15,646 nt of DNA from TA-20 sp035935115 (GCA_035935115.1 DASYXK010000011.1:1-15646), one strand, 5' to 3'. Numbered from the stretch's first letter, positions 1 to 7,066 are shown. Program-made: numbers and translations. The notes: generated by a model from the letters alone, not told the origin.

Positions 1-141
1 CCACAACCACCAACAGGTCTTACTGCAACAGCTCTATCATCATCACAGATTGACCTTTCATGGACTGTACCTGCAAACAACGGCGGCTCTGCCATAACAG
101 GATACAAGATTGAGAGGTCTACTGATGCTGGTTCCACATGG
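1..141. repeat. Left copy of a 141-bp terminal direct repeat
   Basis: Bases 1-141 are identical, base for base, to 15506-15646. The repeat lies flush with both ends of the window and falls inside an FN3 domain. Flush terminal identity of this length is what a short-read assembler leaves when it closes a circle in the graph with k = 141. It supports either a circular molecule of 15,505 bp or a loop through a repeated FN3 segment. Confidence 0.95.
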
Positions 142-654
142 CCTACTGTTATAAACATTGGAAACACGACAGCATATTCCAATACAGGACTATCTCCAAG
201 TACAGCTTATGCTTACCGGGTCTCAACCATCAACTCGGTTGGAACAAGTCAACCATCTAATACTGCATCTACTACTACAACTGCCCCGTCTACAGGAATA
301 ACGGTATACGCCCACAGGATTCCGGCTTCTTACTGGGATCCCTGTTTTGCCACAAAGTGCAGCGCGGGAACGGGCCCGGGGGCTTCGATGTACTTTGGAT
401 TGTATGATTCCTCTTGGAAAATCGTTCAAAGCGGATTTGCCGACGAGAACGGATACACATTCTCAGGTCTAAATGCTAGTGCCACATACTATGTGTACCC
501 GGCTGATTGCAACATGTGTCATGTCTCGAATCACGATGTAGTGTTTCAATACTGGGGAGATAATCACAGCACTGTAAGGCCAAGGGCAGCGACTGTAGGA
601 GCAAGCCTAGACGCATGGTACTCTTGCACAAACGGCTGCGGTCTAGGACCCTAA
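1..654 (+). CDS. 3' part of the FN3-repeat secreted protein: third FN3 domain plus Cys-rich C-terminal domain
   Basis: The frame is open from base 1 and ends with TAA at 652-654. Codons from base 1 read PQPPTGLTATAL, the start of an FN3 domain that ends near base 285. Residues from about base 289 form a separate C-terminal domain (ITVYAHRIPASYWDPC...) with three cysteine pairs: C-x4-C, DC-x2-CH and SC-x3-CG. I associate this domain with the C-termini of other thaumarchaeal FN3-type secreted proteins. There is no start codon for the domain order seen, so this is the tail of a gene entering from the left. The identical 141-base overlap with the window end shows where that gene comes from, unless two different genes share the repeat. 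The Cys-rich domain is more GC-rich than the flanking DNA. Confidence 0.85.
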   Translation, partial: PQPPTGLTATALSSSQIDLSWTVPANNGGSAITGYKIERSTDAGSTWPTVINIGNTTAYSNTGLSPSTAYAYRVSTINSVGTSQPSNTASTTTTAPSTGITVYAHRIPASYWDPCFATKCSAGTGPGASMYFGLYDSSWKIVQSGFADENGYTFSGLNASATYYVYPADCNMCHVSNHDVVFQYWGDNHSTVRPRAATVGASLDAWYSCTNGCGLGP

Positions 655-790
655 TAAAGAACGCTAAACGTGACTCTACGGCCTGTGTTTTCCTTTTTTA
701 CTATGTCTCTTTCCCAATTACGTCTTCGAGATCGTCCAAATCTCAGAAATTCAGCATCATTCTTTTTTTCGTGCCTTTCAGCACTGAAAG

Positions 791-833
791 AAACACTGAA
801 TTAGACACAGAAAATCTTAATTCAGTGTTTTTT
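791..833 (+). terminator. Hairpin with trailing T-run downstream of the FN3 gene
   Basis: Arms AAACACTGAATT (791-802) and AATTCAGTGTTT (819-830) are perfectly complementary over 12 bp, with a 16-base loop. A run of six T (828-833) begins in the right arm. The element sits about 140 bases past the FN3 stop, so it may be a secondary terminator or another structured element. Archaeal termination needs mainly poly-U, so the hairpin role is inferred. Confidence 0.4.
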
Positions 834-839
834 GAAAGC

Positions 840-900
840 ATTTAGGAATAAATGAGAGATACAACAATACGACAACTTTTGTCAGAATTTGTTCCTAAAT
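840..900. repeat. Nested inverted repeat
   Basis: Outer arms ATTTAGGAA (840-848) and TTCCTAAAT (892-900) are perfect over 9 bp. Inside lies a small hairpin, GACAA-CTT-TTGTC, at 871-883. It could fold as a structured RNA or act as a protein-binding site. I do not recognise a known RNA family. Confidence 0.35.
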
Positions 901-1095
901 TTACCTATATAGATTCTTTTAAAATAATTCAATTAATTAGATAGTGACTCAAATAAAGTTTAATCTAAAATGATCTGGAATTTTCATTTGCTTGAAACAT
1001 AGTTTGGTAGAATAGTTCTATAATATTTTTCAGGAAAATTCATACCAACATCATAAATCAAATGATTATCAAAAGACGTTATGGGAAGTTGCTAT

Positions 1096-1218
1096 ATGTC
1101 CATACCTGCAAGCGATGAAAAAATTACTTGCAGTACTTGTGGTAAAATAATTCCAGTTCTAAAAGCAGAAAAACATGTCTTTGAATGTGTAGGAAAAAAA
1201 AATGAAAATAGAAACTAA
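1096..1218 (+). CDS. Tiny C2HC zinc-finger protein (40 aa)
   Basis: From ATG 1096 the frame reads MSIPASDEKITCSTCGK... and stops at TAA 1216-1218. An in-frame ATG at 1081 would add five residues (MGSCY). The core is C-x2-C followed by eleven residues, then H-x4-C, a classic single zinc-finger spacing. The stop lies 17 bases inside the next gene (ATG 1202), so the two are probably translated from one transcript. Small zinc-finger proteins are common in these archaea and may bind nucleic acid or a partner protein; the function here is unknown. The spacing of Cys and His residues is the main evidence that it is real. Confidence 0.6.
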   Translation: MSIPASDEKITCSTCGKIIPVLKAEKHVFECVGKKNENRN

Positions 1219-2413
1219 ACTTATACCAATTTTTGTTTTAATTCTACTTGTGCCATTAACGTCGTATGGGCAACAGACAGGTACACTTGAAATTGATTTG
1301 AAATCTGTGGGTGGTGAGATGACAGATTACCACGGAATGGCATTGAAGATATATCAAGACAACCAAAAGATTCCATTTAAAACAATAGGCTCGCTGTCAG
1401 GAAACCCATACAAAGTTTGTTTACCAATAGGATATCAATACAAAGTTGAAGTCTATGCAAGCAGTATGTATGCTAACATTGGTTATGTAGATCTACAAAA
1501 TAGTAACGAAAAACTTGACCTTGTTATACCAAATCCAGGAAGTGTCCTTTTTACTGCTGTGTATAATGATGGCACTACTCCAATTAACAACGCAACAGTA
1601 ATAGTAAAATCAGGTAATGGCACGTATGAGTATTGGACCCCCAGTACAACAAATGAGGATGGTAAAACCATCAGGTTTTGGTTAGAGCCTACTATTTCAA
1701 ACGATGATCACTATATAGCCAATATTTCAATTGAAAACAATTTATCATATAGTTATTCTCCGGTCAGTATTTTGCCAGGTATGCCAAGTGACATCAAAAT
1801 CGTTACACCATGGCCACCTGTGACTCCACCATTAGTTACATCTATTTACAAATCCCCAATCCAAAAAATTTCAAAATCAGATGGGAATTTTGTGGTACAA
1901 TTATACGACAACAAGAAAAACAAAGTTTCTGAATCCAAAGTAGATATTAGAGGAGAAGCATATTTTTCTAATCTCAAAGTTGGCAGCTACATTTTGCGTG
2001 CAATTGATCTAAATGATGATAATAACAGAGTGTGGGGTGTTACCAATATCGTACTTGATGGAAAGCAGACGTCAGTACAAATTTTTAAAAATCAAACCAA
2101 TAATAAAATCTTGAATACCACTCAAAATGTGTCATACTCAAATGAAGCCTCTGTTGTAACTAATCCTGTTATTATTTCACAAAATTTGCAAACTAAAATC
2201 TCACCTGATCTGTTGCTTGATATCAAAGAATGGAATGGAAATTCAGCAATTACAGTTTCAGATTCGAAACTTCTCTCTGATATGGGAATTAAAGCCAATC
2301 ATATTCCATCTTGGATAACAAATAATGCCAAGTGGGTCATAGATGGCAAAATAACTAAGCAAGACTTTGTAAACGCAATTATGTATCTGCATACAAGCGG
2401 AATAATAAAATAA
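1202..2413 (+). CDS. Secreted protein with Ig/carboxypeptidase-regulatory-like repeats and an IPSW-type C-terminal tail
   Basis: 403 residues. The first ~23 residues form an export signal (MKIETKLIPIFVLILLVPL, cut near SYG/QQ). The body is Thr/Asn-rich beta-sandwich-like sequence with N-glycosylation sequons. It includes VGGEMTDYHGMALKIYQ near the start, a PPVTPP hinge around residue 205 and FSNLKVGSYILRA near 260, which recall carboxypeptidase-regulatory (CnaB/transthyretin-like) modules. The last ~45 residues (IPSWITNNAKWVIDGKI.. QDFVNAIMYL..GII) match a tail module I associate with thaumarchaeal surface proteins. It overlaps the preceding zinc-finger ORF by 17 bases; its RBS-like AGGA lies just upstream. 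Probably a cell-surface or extracellular binding protein; ligand unknown. Confidence 0.8.
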   Translation: MKIETKLIPIFVLILLVPLTSYGQQTGTLEIDLKSVGGEMTDYHGMALKIYQDNQKIPFKTIGSLSGNPYKVCLPIGYQYKVEVYASSMYANIGYVDLQNSNEKLDLVIPNPGSVLFTAVYNDGTTPINNATVIVKSGNGTYEYWTPSTTNEDGKTIRFWLEPTISNDDHYIANISIENNLSYSYSPVSILPGMPSDIKIVTPWPPVTPPLVTSIYKSPIQKISKSDGNFVVQLYDNKKNKVSESKVDIRGEAYFSNLKVGSYILRAIDLNDDNNRVWGVTNIVLDGKQTSVQIFKNQTNNKILNTTQNVSYSNEASVVTNPVIISQNLQTKISPDLLLDIKEWNGNSAITVSDSKLLSDMGIKANHIPSWITNNAKWVIDGKITKQDFVNAIMYLHTSGIIK

Positions 2414-2476
2414 AAAAACTATAGCACGTACATATCTTGATTGATTTTTAATTTTTCAAGATTTGTTTGCAATTTC

Positions 2477-2968
2477 TCATTCTGATATGGCAGTAAGAAA
2501 ATCTGTAACGGATTTTTGTTCAGCAACATCTTTGAGGTTAGCTTTGATTGCTTCTACAATATCTTTGTAGTTACTACCAAATAACTCCTTGAGAACTTTG
2601 TTTAGATATTCTGGATATTCATAACAATCAGGCAAGTAACAATGATGATCTCCATAGAGTTTTTGAATCACCTTTTCATATGTAGGATCTCCTATTCTGC
2701 GTAATGCCTTTTCTATAGACAAAGATATTATAGATTTTTTTATAATCTGATTTTTATTAGTTATTTCTCTGTCAGTATAACTCAATATTTGTCCACTGTT
2801 TGCATCTATAGATATTCTTCTGATCTGTTTATTTACTAATCCGATTTTTGCTGCAACTATCCAAATTTCATTTTCCAAAAAAGCAGATTCAATTGTGACT
2901 GTAGAATGATACTGCTGAAGAAAATTTCCTGCTATTTTTTCTGCTCTTTTTCTGTCTATGTACGGCAT
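2477..2968 (-). CDS. PepSY-like domain protein (163 aa), uncharacterised
   Basis: The N-terminal ~65 residues (RAEKIAGNFLQQYHSTVTIES..ENEIWIVAAKIGL.. IRRISIDANSGQILSY) have the helix-strand pattern and the D-x-N-x-G-x-I turn of PepSY-like modules. There is no signal peptide or membrane segment, so it is probably cytoplasmic. The C-terminal ~90 residues are helical and carry a Cys-x4-Cys (HHCYLPDCYEYPEYL), and I do not recognise them. The gene is preceded by a TATA-like TTTAAAAAA centred about 25 bases upstream of ATG 2968, fitting a leaderless transcript. A smaller relative of the N-terminal domain lies at 4466-4666. Confidence 0.7.
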   Translation of the reverse strand: MPYIDRKRAEKIAGNFLQQYHSTVTIESAFLENEIWIVAAKIGLVNKQIRRISIDANSGQILSYTDREITNKNQIIKKSIISLSIEKALRRIGDPTYEKVIQKLYGDHHCYLPDCYEYPEYLNKVLKELFGSNYKDIVEAIKANLKDVAEQKSVTDFLTAISE

Positions 2969-2984
2969 ATTCTTTAATTAATCT

Positions 2985-3000
2985 CGCATTTTTTAAAGAA
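2985..3000 (-). promoter_or_regulatory. TATA box for the PepSY-like gene
   Basis: On the minus strand TTTAAAAAATGC is centred about 25 bases upstream of the ATG at 2968. That spacing would place the transcript start at or next to the start codon. Confidence 0.45.
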
Positions 3001-3134
3001 TATAGAAGTATGTCCTAGAAGAATGTTATATTTTATGTTTATACTTTTGACTATGATTACAGATAATTTCTCATAAATGAAAGCCTTTGACACGTGTAAT
3101 TCTTTTCATTTTGATTTACAATCCAATACAGATT

Positions 3135-3524
3135 CTAACTTGAATGTACTGTATTGTTTTCATTTATAGCTATCATTATCTTTCTTGCAATAGAGATGGG
3201 ACTAATGTTTGCCTTGCATGTAACAAGTATTACATTATCGTCTATTGGAAAAGAGAACATTGACAAATTTTTTCTAGCTACAAAAGTATATCCTATCTGA
3301 CCAAAACATTCATCAAAATCTCTTCCCATAGATATTGTTAATGCACATTGCATCAAAAGCATCTCATTTTCTTTATAGGGAATTATGTAAGTAGATTCTC
3401 TTGTCATATTTTCTATAGGTCTTCCATTTTTATTGATGATAGTAACAGATTGTATGTTTTTATTGACTGTAAATATTGAACTACATAATCTTTCTGTCTC
3501 TACGCTTTTCTGAATAGTTGACAT
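3135..3524 (-). CDS. Roadblock/DUF6659-like small protein (129 aa)
   Basis: The sequence has alternating helix and strand segments: SVTIINKNGRPIENM, then MLLMQCALTISMGRDFDECFGQIGYTFVARK..MFSFPIDDNVILVTC, then a C-terminal helix (SIARKIMIAINE). This resembles the roadblock-like fold of a family abundant in thaumarchaeal genomes (DUF6659 by recollection). No enzyme motif is visible. Roadblock proteins typically modulate small GTPases or multiprotein sensors; the job here is unknown. A TATA-like AGTTTATT lies about 23 bases upstream of ATG 3524. There is no operon partner; the neighbouring genes have their own spacers. Confidence 0.65.
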   Translation of the reverse strand: MSTIQKSVETERLCSSIFTVNKNIQSVTIINKNGRPIENMTRESTYIIPYKENEMLLMQCALTISMGRDFDECFGQIGYTFVARKNLSMFSFPIDDNVILVTCKANISPISIARKIMIAINENNTVHSS

Positions 3525-3632
3525 TGTCAGTTGTTATGAATAATAAACTTATTAAATTTAAGGGAACAATGTTATGGAACATAGTTCTATTTTCCCACAG
3601 ATTTTTGATTATAAATGCGATCATTTGAAATT

Positions 3633-3827
3633 TTAATAAATTCTTTCAAGAAGCGATTCTCTATCTTCATAGTGTAATCGTAATACGGGATTCTCCTCTA
3701 GTGATTTTAATAAATACAAAGTTCCACCGTTTCTAATCTTTTTCATTTCTTTGATACGATAAATGGCGCTTGAGTTTTTTTCCAGATCAATTATTCGGAC
3801 TCTTTCTCCACGATTAAAAACAGACAT
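3633..3827 (-). CDS. Small basic beta-rich protein (64 aa), unknown
   Basis: I prefer the ATG at 3827 (MSVFNRGERVRIIDLEK) over one eight codons upstream (3851), because the core begins with FNRGERVRI. A TATA-like AATTTATGA also lies about 26 bases before 3827. The pattern GERVRIIDLE..AIYRIKEMKKIRNGGTLYLLKSLEENPVLRLHYEDRESLLER looks like a small SH3-like barrel followed by a short helix, of the kind seen in proteins that bind RNA or protein. The coding pattern is convincing but there is no assignable function. It diverges from the winged-helix gene at 3990, with a palindromic region between. Confidence 0.55.
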   Translation of the reverse strand: MSVFNRGERVRIIDLEKNSSAIYRIKEMKKIRNGGTLYLLKSLEENPVLRLHYEDRESLLERIY

Positions 3828-3860
3828 CTTTTTTGTGTAAAAAATAATCATAAATTAATT

Positions 3861-3933
3861 TTACGCATAAATCACACCATGCAATGTTATATAAGATAAC
3901 ATAGAATTGTGAAATGATAGAAAATATGCGTAA
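3861..3933. promoter_or_regulatory. Nested inverted repeats between divergent genes
   Basis: Outer arms TTACGCATA (3861-3869) and TATGCGTAA (3925-3933) match perfectly. Inside are TCACA (3872-3876)/TGTGA (3908-3912) and ATGTTAT (3884-3890)/ATAACAT (3896-3902) around a 5-base loop. The three pairs are concentric. The element lies between the minus-strand gene at 3827 and the winged-helix gene at 3990, so it may be an operator for that regulator or a structured RNA. Confidence 0.4.
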
Positions 3934-3989
3934 CACTTTATTAAGATAATTATTTTCGTTGCATAATAGATTAATTTGAAAATGAGGGC

Positions 3990-4299
3990 ATGAATTATTC
4001 GATACAAAAAAATACGACATAAAAAAGAACTCCAAAGAATAGATTGGGGAATAATAAGGCGACTTGTCATATCATTATACTATAATAACAGGATGAAAAA
4101 AACACACATTGCAACCAAATGCAATCTGGGATACGATAACTGCCGTCTTTATCTAGATTGGATGGAAATGATGGAATTGATAAAAAGAGAAATCAACGAA
4201 GATCGATTTGAAGTGATAATTTTAACCGAGAAAGGCAAAACACTTCATAATAAGAAATTTAATGACATGTCCACGTTCAAGCATGATCATAGTGATTGA
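3990..4299 (+). CDS. HTH_45-type winged-helix protein with a disrupted or non-AUG start
   Basis: The first in-frame ATG (4093) gives only 68 residues and cuts off the first helices. The same frame is open from 3994 and encodes RYKKIRHKKELQRIDWGIIRR just before it, which is the normal N-terminus of thaumarchaeal winged-helix proteins of this type. No ATG, GTG or TTG lies in that stretch; ATT at 3994 or 3997 is the only near-cognate start. An ATG at 3990 is one frame off, and loss of one A in the A7 run at 4006-4012 would fuse it perfectly, giving about 102 residues (MNYSIQKIRHKKELQ...). The wing and C-terminal strand (FEVIILTEKGKTLHNKK) are intact. Probable DNA-binding transcription regulator; active, phase-variable or recently broken. 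Confidence 0.65.
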
Positions 4300-4434
4300 A
4301 CAATGATACAGAACGATGTTACTTAGCTCTGTGGTGAACACAAATTATTAGCAATTTAGAGATAGAAAGGAAAATACTAGACGAATCAAGTGGTTTGATG
4401 ATGAATATCCTTTTTACAGAAGTTTGTCACAATA

Positions 4435-4451
4435 CAAATTAATAAAATAAA
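4435..4451 (+). promoter_or_regulatory. TATA-containing promoter of the small PepSY-like gene
   Basis: CAAATTAATAAAATAAA is centred about 23 bases upstream of ATG 4466. The identical 17 bases occur at 9216-9232 before the MEDS gene. Confidence 0.5.
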
Positions 4452-4465
4452 TATTATTACAAATT

Positions 4466-4666
4466 ATGCTATTAAAGATTGATACCGCAAAAGCAATAGA
4501 CATTGCTAGAGAATTCCTTAAACAATCATATACTACTCTGAGTTTCAAAAACATAATTCTAGAGGGACAAGTGTGGATAGTTGAATATAATGTTGGATTT
4601 TTAAAAGATAATGTCAAGAAAGTGAGAATAGACACTAATAATGGTAAAATAATTGGTTGTATGTAG
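4466..4666 (+). CDS. Single-domain PepSY-like protein (66 aa)
   Basis: The frame reads DTAKAIDIAREFLKQSYTTLSF..ILEGQVWIVEYNVGF.. VKKVRIDTNNGKIIGCM. It aligns with the N-terminal domain of the 163-residue protein at 2477-2968: both share EIWIV/QVWIV, a glycine-hydrophobic turn and ID-x-N-x-G-x-I. It is cytoplasmic by the absence of a signal. It starts about 23 bases after a clear TATA box. Function unknown; it may be an inhibitor or scaffold module like other PepSY domains. Confidence 0.65.
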   Translation: MLLKIDTAKAIDIAREFLKQSYTTLSFKNIILEGQVWIVEYNVGFLKDNVKKVRIDTNNGKIIGCM

Positions 4667-4840
4667 GCTTTGATTGTTTCTGGTTTTTGTAAACGTATTT
4701 GGTTAGATTTCTATTCTATTAGCTAATTATTTTCTAGTGATTTTATCCAGATTGATCCTATAGAACAGTTTGTGCATAGTGAAATGTACAATGTAATTCC
4801 ATATTAGAATGATGTCTGCACAGTTAACTAATGATGTAAA

Positions 4841-5656
4841 ATGACCGCATATGATAGCATACGATTTCAAACCTTGATATTATTTTGCCTTGGATTATTT
4901 TCAATAATAATTTCTATTTCTATTTTTAGCTTGTCTAATACAGTGAATGCATCATCACAATCCTCTGGAATTATAATTCCCTTGTATACTAAACCAGGAA
5001 ATGAGTGGGAAAAAATAATACAAGCAAAAAATAATCATACATCAGTTCCAATATTGGTTATAATTAATCCTAATAATGGTCCAACACCATGCCTAAACGA
5101 TGATTATGTGAAGGGAATATCACACCTCAAATCCGCAGGAATATTTACTCTTGGATATGTCTTTACAAATTATGCTTCACGAAATGACACAGAAGTAATT
5201 TCTGATATTGATGATTGGAAAAAATGTTATCCAAATATAGAAGGGATTTTTTTTGATGGAATGTCTTACATACCAGGCAATGAGAACTATTATGCAAATC
5301 TAACATCATATGCCAAATCCCAAGGTTTTGAATTTACAGTAGGAAATCCTGGTATAGATACACTACCCAGCTACATAGGAACAGTAGATAACATAATAAT
5401 CTATGAGAATAGTGGACTGCCAACCATTAAATCACTTGAAGGATGGCACAAAAAATACGACAAAAGCAACTTTTCAGTAATCTCCTATGGTGTTAATGAT
5501 ATCAATTATTCAACTATCAAAAGAATTTCTCACGATATTGGTTACTTCTTTATAACAAATGGCACTTTACCAAACCCATTTACTTCATTGCCACCATATT
5601 TTAGCCAAATAATTGAAACATTAGATAAACATCATAATGAACAAGAAGAAGATTAG
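4841..5656 (+). CDS. Secreted spherulin-4/GH135-like protein, short paralogue with altered acidic motif
   Basis: 271 residues: an export signal or signal anchor (residues ~8-37, LILFCLGLFSIIISISIF then NASS) followed by one spherulin-4 domain. It aligns throughout with the N-terminal domain of the 13466 gene: GIIIPLYTKPG, VPILVIINPNNGP, LGYVFTNYASR, VGNPGIDTLPSYIGTVD, IIYENSGLP. It has no linker or FN3 repeats and ends in an acidic tail (EQEED). The conserved FFDE of the longer paralogue reads FFDG here, so one of the two adjacent carboxylates thought to be catalytic in the Sph3 family is missing, while the distal Glu (IIYEN) is kept. It may bind polysaccharide without cleaving it, or use altered chemistry. 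Convergent with the gas-vesicle operon. Confidence 0.85.
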   Translation: MTAYDSIRFQTLILFCLGLFSIIISISIFSLSNTVNASSQSSGIIIPLYTKPGNEWEKIIQAKNNHTSVPILVIINPNNGPTPCLNDDYVKGISHLKSAGIFTLGYVFTNYASRNDTEVISDIDDWKKCYPNIEGIFFDGMSYIPGNENYYANLTSYAKSQGFEFTVGNPGIDTLPSYIGTVDNIIIYENSGLPTIKSLEGWHKKYDKSNFSVISYGVNDINYSTIKRISHDIGYFFITNGTLPNPFTSLPPYFSQIIETLDKHHNEQEED

Positions 5657-5705
5657 GCATAATGACAAACAAGAAGATCGACATCATAAAATGCAAAATA
5701 GATAA

Positions 5706-5760
5706 TGCCAACAATATGGCAACTATTCAAGTGCAATAAATTTAATTTCAATATGTTGGC
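5706..5760 (-). terminator. Inverted repeats at the end of the gas-vesicle operon
   Basis: TGCCA (5706-5710) pairs with TGGCA (5717-5721), and GCCAACA (5707-5713) also pairs with TGTTGGC (5754-5760) at the very end of the kinase gene. These alternative stems lie between two convergent genes and could contribute to termination or mRNA stability. There is no strong poly-T, so this is tentative. Confidence 0.3.
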
Positions 5761-6833
5761 AAACTAAAGGAGAATATAGCTCCATTCTTGTCAGTATTAT
5801 TTTCTGCCCATATTTTTCCGCCATGTGCTTCTATGATATTTTTACATATGTAGAGTCCTAATCCAGTTCCTTTGTATGATTTTGTTGCAAACTTTGAAAA
5901 CAAAATTGGTAAAATTTGCGGATCTATACCATGTCCATTATCATGTACACTAACAATTATTTCATCTCCACGTCTTTTTGAAGTAATCATAATAGTACCA
6001 TTACTAGTAAACTTGATTGCATTATGAAGTAAATTGGAAACGACTTGCATTATTCTATCTCTATCAGCTTCTACGTACATTTTGTCTTTGCTAGCTTCAT
6101 GTTTTAGGTTCACACTGTTATTTTCAATCTGAGTATTTCCATCTCTTATGGCAAATGACAATGCATCATTGATTTCAAATATCTCTTTGTTTAGTTTTAA
6201 TGTCTGGCTTTCAATTCTTGAGACACTAAGTATGTTTTCTGTGAGGTGCTGTAGTCTTTTTGCGTTTCGTATGATAGTTTTTATCTCTTCCTTATCACTA
6301 CCAATCTCGGATTCTAATAATTCTATATTTACCAAGATGGGCATGATTGGAGTGCGCAACTCATGAGCTGCAATATTGATGAATTCAGTCTGCATTATGA
6401 GTTGTTTTTGGATGGATTTGAAAAAGTCAGACGTTATGATTTTCCTTGCTTCAGATTCAACAGAACTAAATATTATTGGATCTTGGATAGCTTTTTTGAG
6501 CATTTCTTCCTCTAGGTTGGTTTCTCTCAAAATTTGAATAAATTTTTCAAGCGCTTCAAGACCCCTGTTGACTCGTATGTTTGCCTCCCTGTGAATTGCC
6601 TCTTGGTTTAACCTATTTCTTATCACATCATGTTTGGTTTGGATGATTCTGGTAGTCTCTTTCAGTTTTTCTCTTACTTGTTCTATTTTTTTACTTCTGT
6701 TTTCTAATATCTCCTCTCTTGCAGTAAACGTTCTAACTCGTATGTCTTCTACTTGTTCCCTGATTTGATTCTGAATATTTGTTACCTGTTGTTCATGTTG
6801 AATTATTCTATCTGCTAGTTTTGGACGATTCAA
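5748..6833 (-). CDS. Soluble sensor histidine kinase, last gene of the gas-vesicle operon
   Basis: 361 residues from TTG 6833. The TTG overlaps the TGA of gvpG (6832-6830) as TTGA, a coupling arrangement. Residues ~1-75 are a charged coiled coil, followed by a helical segment. Residues ~150-215 are the HisKA dimerisation domain with H-box AAHELRTP. Residues ~255-361 are the ATPase domain with N-box LLHNAIKF, G1 DNGHGID, F-box-like FSKFAT and G2 GTGLGLYICK. All catalytic boxes are present and no membrane segment is seen, so it senses something cytoplasmic. It would phosphorylate a response-regulator partner not encoded in this window. Being in the gvp operon, it may tune buoyancy genes. Confidence 0.85.
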   Translation of the reverse strand: MNRPKLADRIIQHEQQVTNIQNQIREQVEDIRVRTFTAREEILENRSKKIEQVREKLKETTRIIQTKHDVIRNRLNQEAIHREANIRVNRGLEALEKFIQILRETNLEEEMLKKAIQDPIIFSSVESEARKIITSDFFKSIQKQLIMQTEFINIAAHELRTPIMPILVNIELLESEIGSDKEEIKTIIRNAKRLQHLTENILSVSRIESQTLKLNKEIFEINDALSFAIRDGNTQIENNSVNLKHEASKDKMYVEADRDRIMQVVSNLLHNAIKFTSNGTIMITSKRRGDEIIVSVHDNGHGIDPQILPILFSKFATKSYKGTGLGLYICKNIIEAHGGKIWAENNTDKNGAIFSFSLPTY

Positions 6834-7066
6834 TTAAACCCCTTCTTTTGTTCTGATATGCTGTTCAAATCTTTTAAAATTTCAGCTTCATTTTTGTGAT
6901 ATGTTTCTTCATCTATAGCGCCTCTTTGATATTCTAAATTTAATTGCATTAATCTTGATTTTATTAATCGCATCTGTTCTTGTGAAATTTGTTCTGTCGC
7001 AATACGATTACATTCTTTTAAAATCGAATCAAGAGTTAATTTTACTATGAGATATGTTATAAAAAT
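6830..7066 (-). CDS. gvpG: Gas vesicle protein GvpG
   Basis: This gene is easy to miss because its frame has no ATG, GTG or TTG upstream of the conserved part. The frame runs from just after TGA 7075-7073 to TGA 6832-6830 and reads FITYLIVKLTLDSILKEC.. IATEQ then LMQLNLEYQRGAIDEETYHKNEAEILKDL. The second half is the GvpG signature (leucine-rich helix, L-x-YE/Q-x-G-x-I-x-EE-x-Y, then E-x-EIL). Likely starts: ATT at 7066, six bases after GAGGTGA; or GTG at 7076 if one base has been lost or mis-sequenced. About 78 residues, normal for GvpG. The protein is a minor assembly factor acting with GvpF/L. It lies right after gvpF and overlaps the kinase start by four bases. Confidence 0.75.
   Translation of the reverse strand: MFITYLIVKLTLDSILKECNRIATEQISQEQMRLIKSRLMQLNLEYQRGAIDEETYHKNEAEILKDLNSISEQKKGFN

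Larger units (their letters stand above)
655..1095. other. Non-coding stretch with hairpins and poly-T tracts
   Basis: No convincing gene lies between the FN3 gene stop and the zinc-finger ORF. It holds T-runs at 693-698 and 762-768, which fit archaeal poly-U termination after the FN3 gene. It also holds a 12-bp perfect inverted repeat at 791-802/819-830 and a nested inverted repeat at 840-900. A short frame at 615-845 has no coding character. Confidence 0.6.

Noticed and set aside
615..845. Plus-strand frame of 76 residues
   Set aside because: Overlaps the end of the FN3 gene and then runs through poly-T tracts and the hairpin; composition is not protein-like.
3814..4070. Minus-strand frames of about 70 residues
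   Set aside because: Low-complexity AT-rich translations without a recognisable pattern, antisense to the winged-helix gene and across the inverted repeats.
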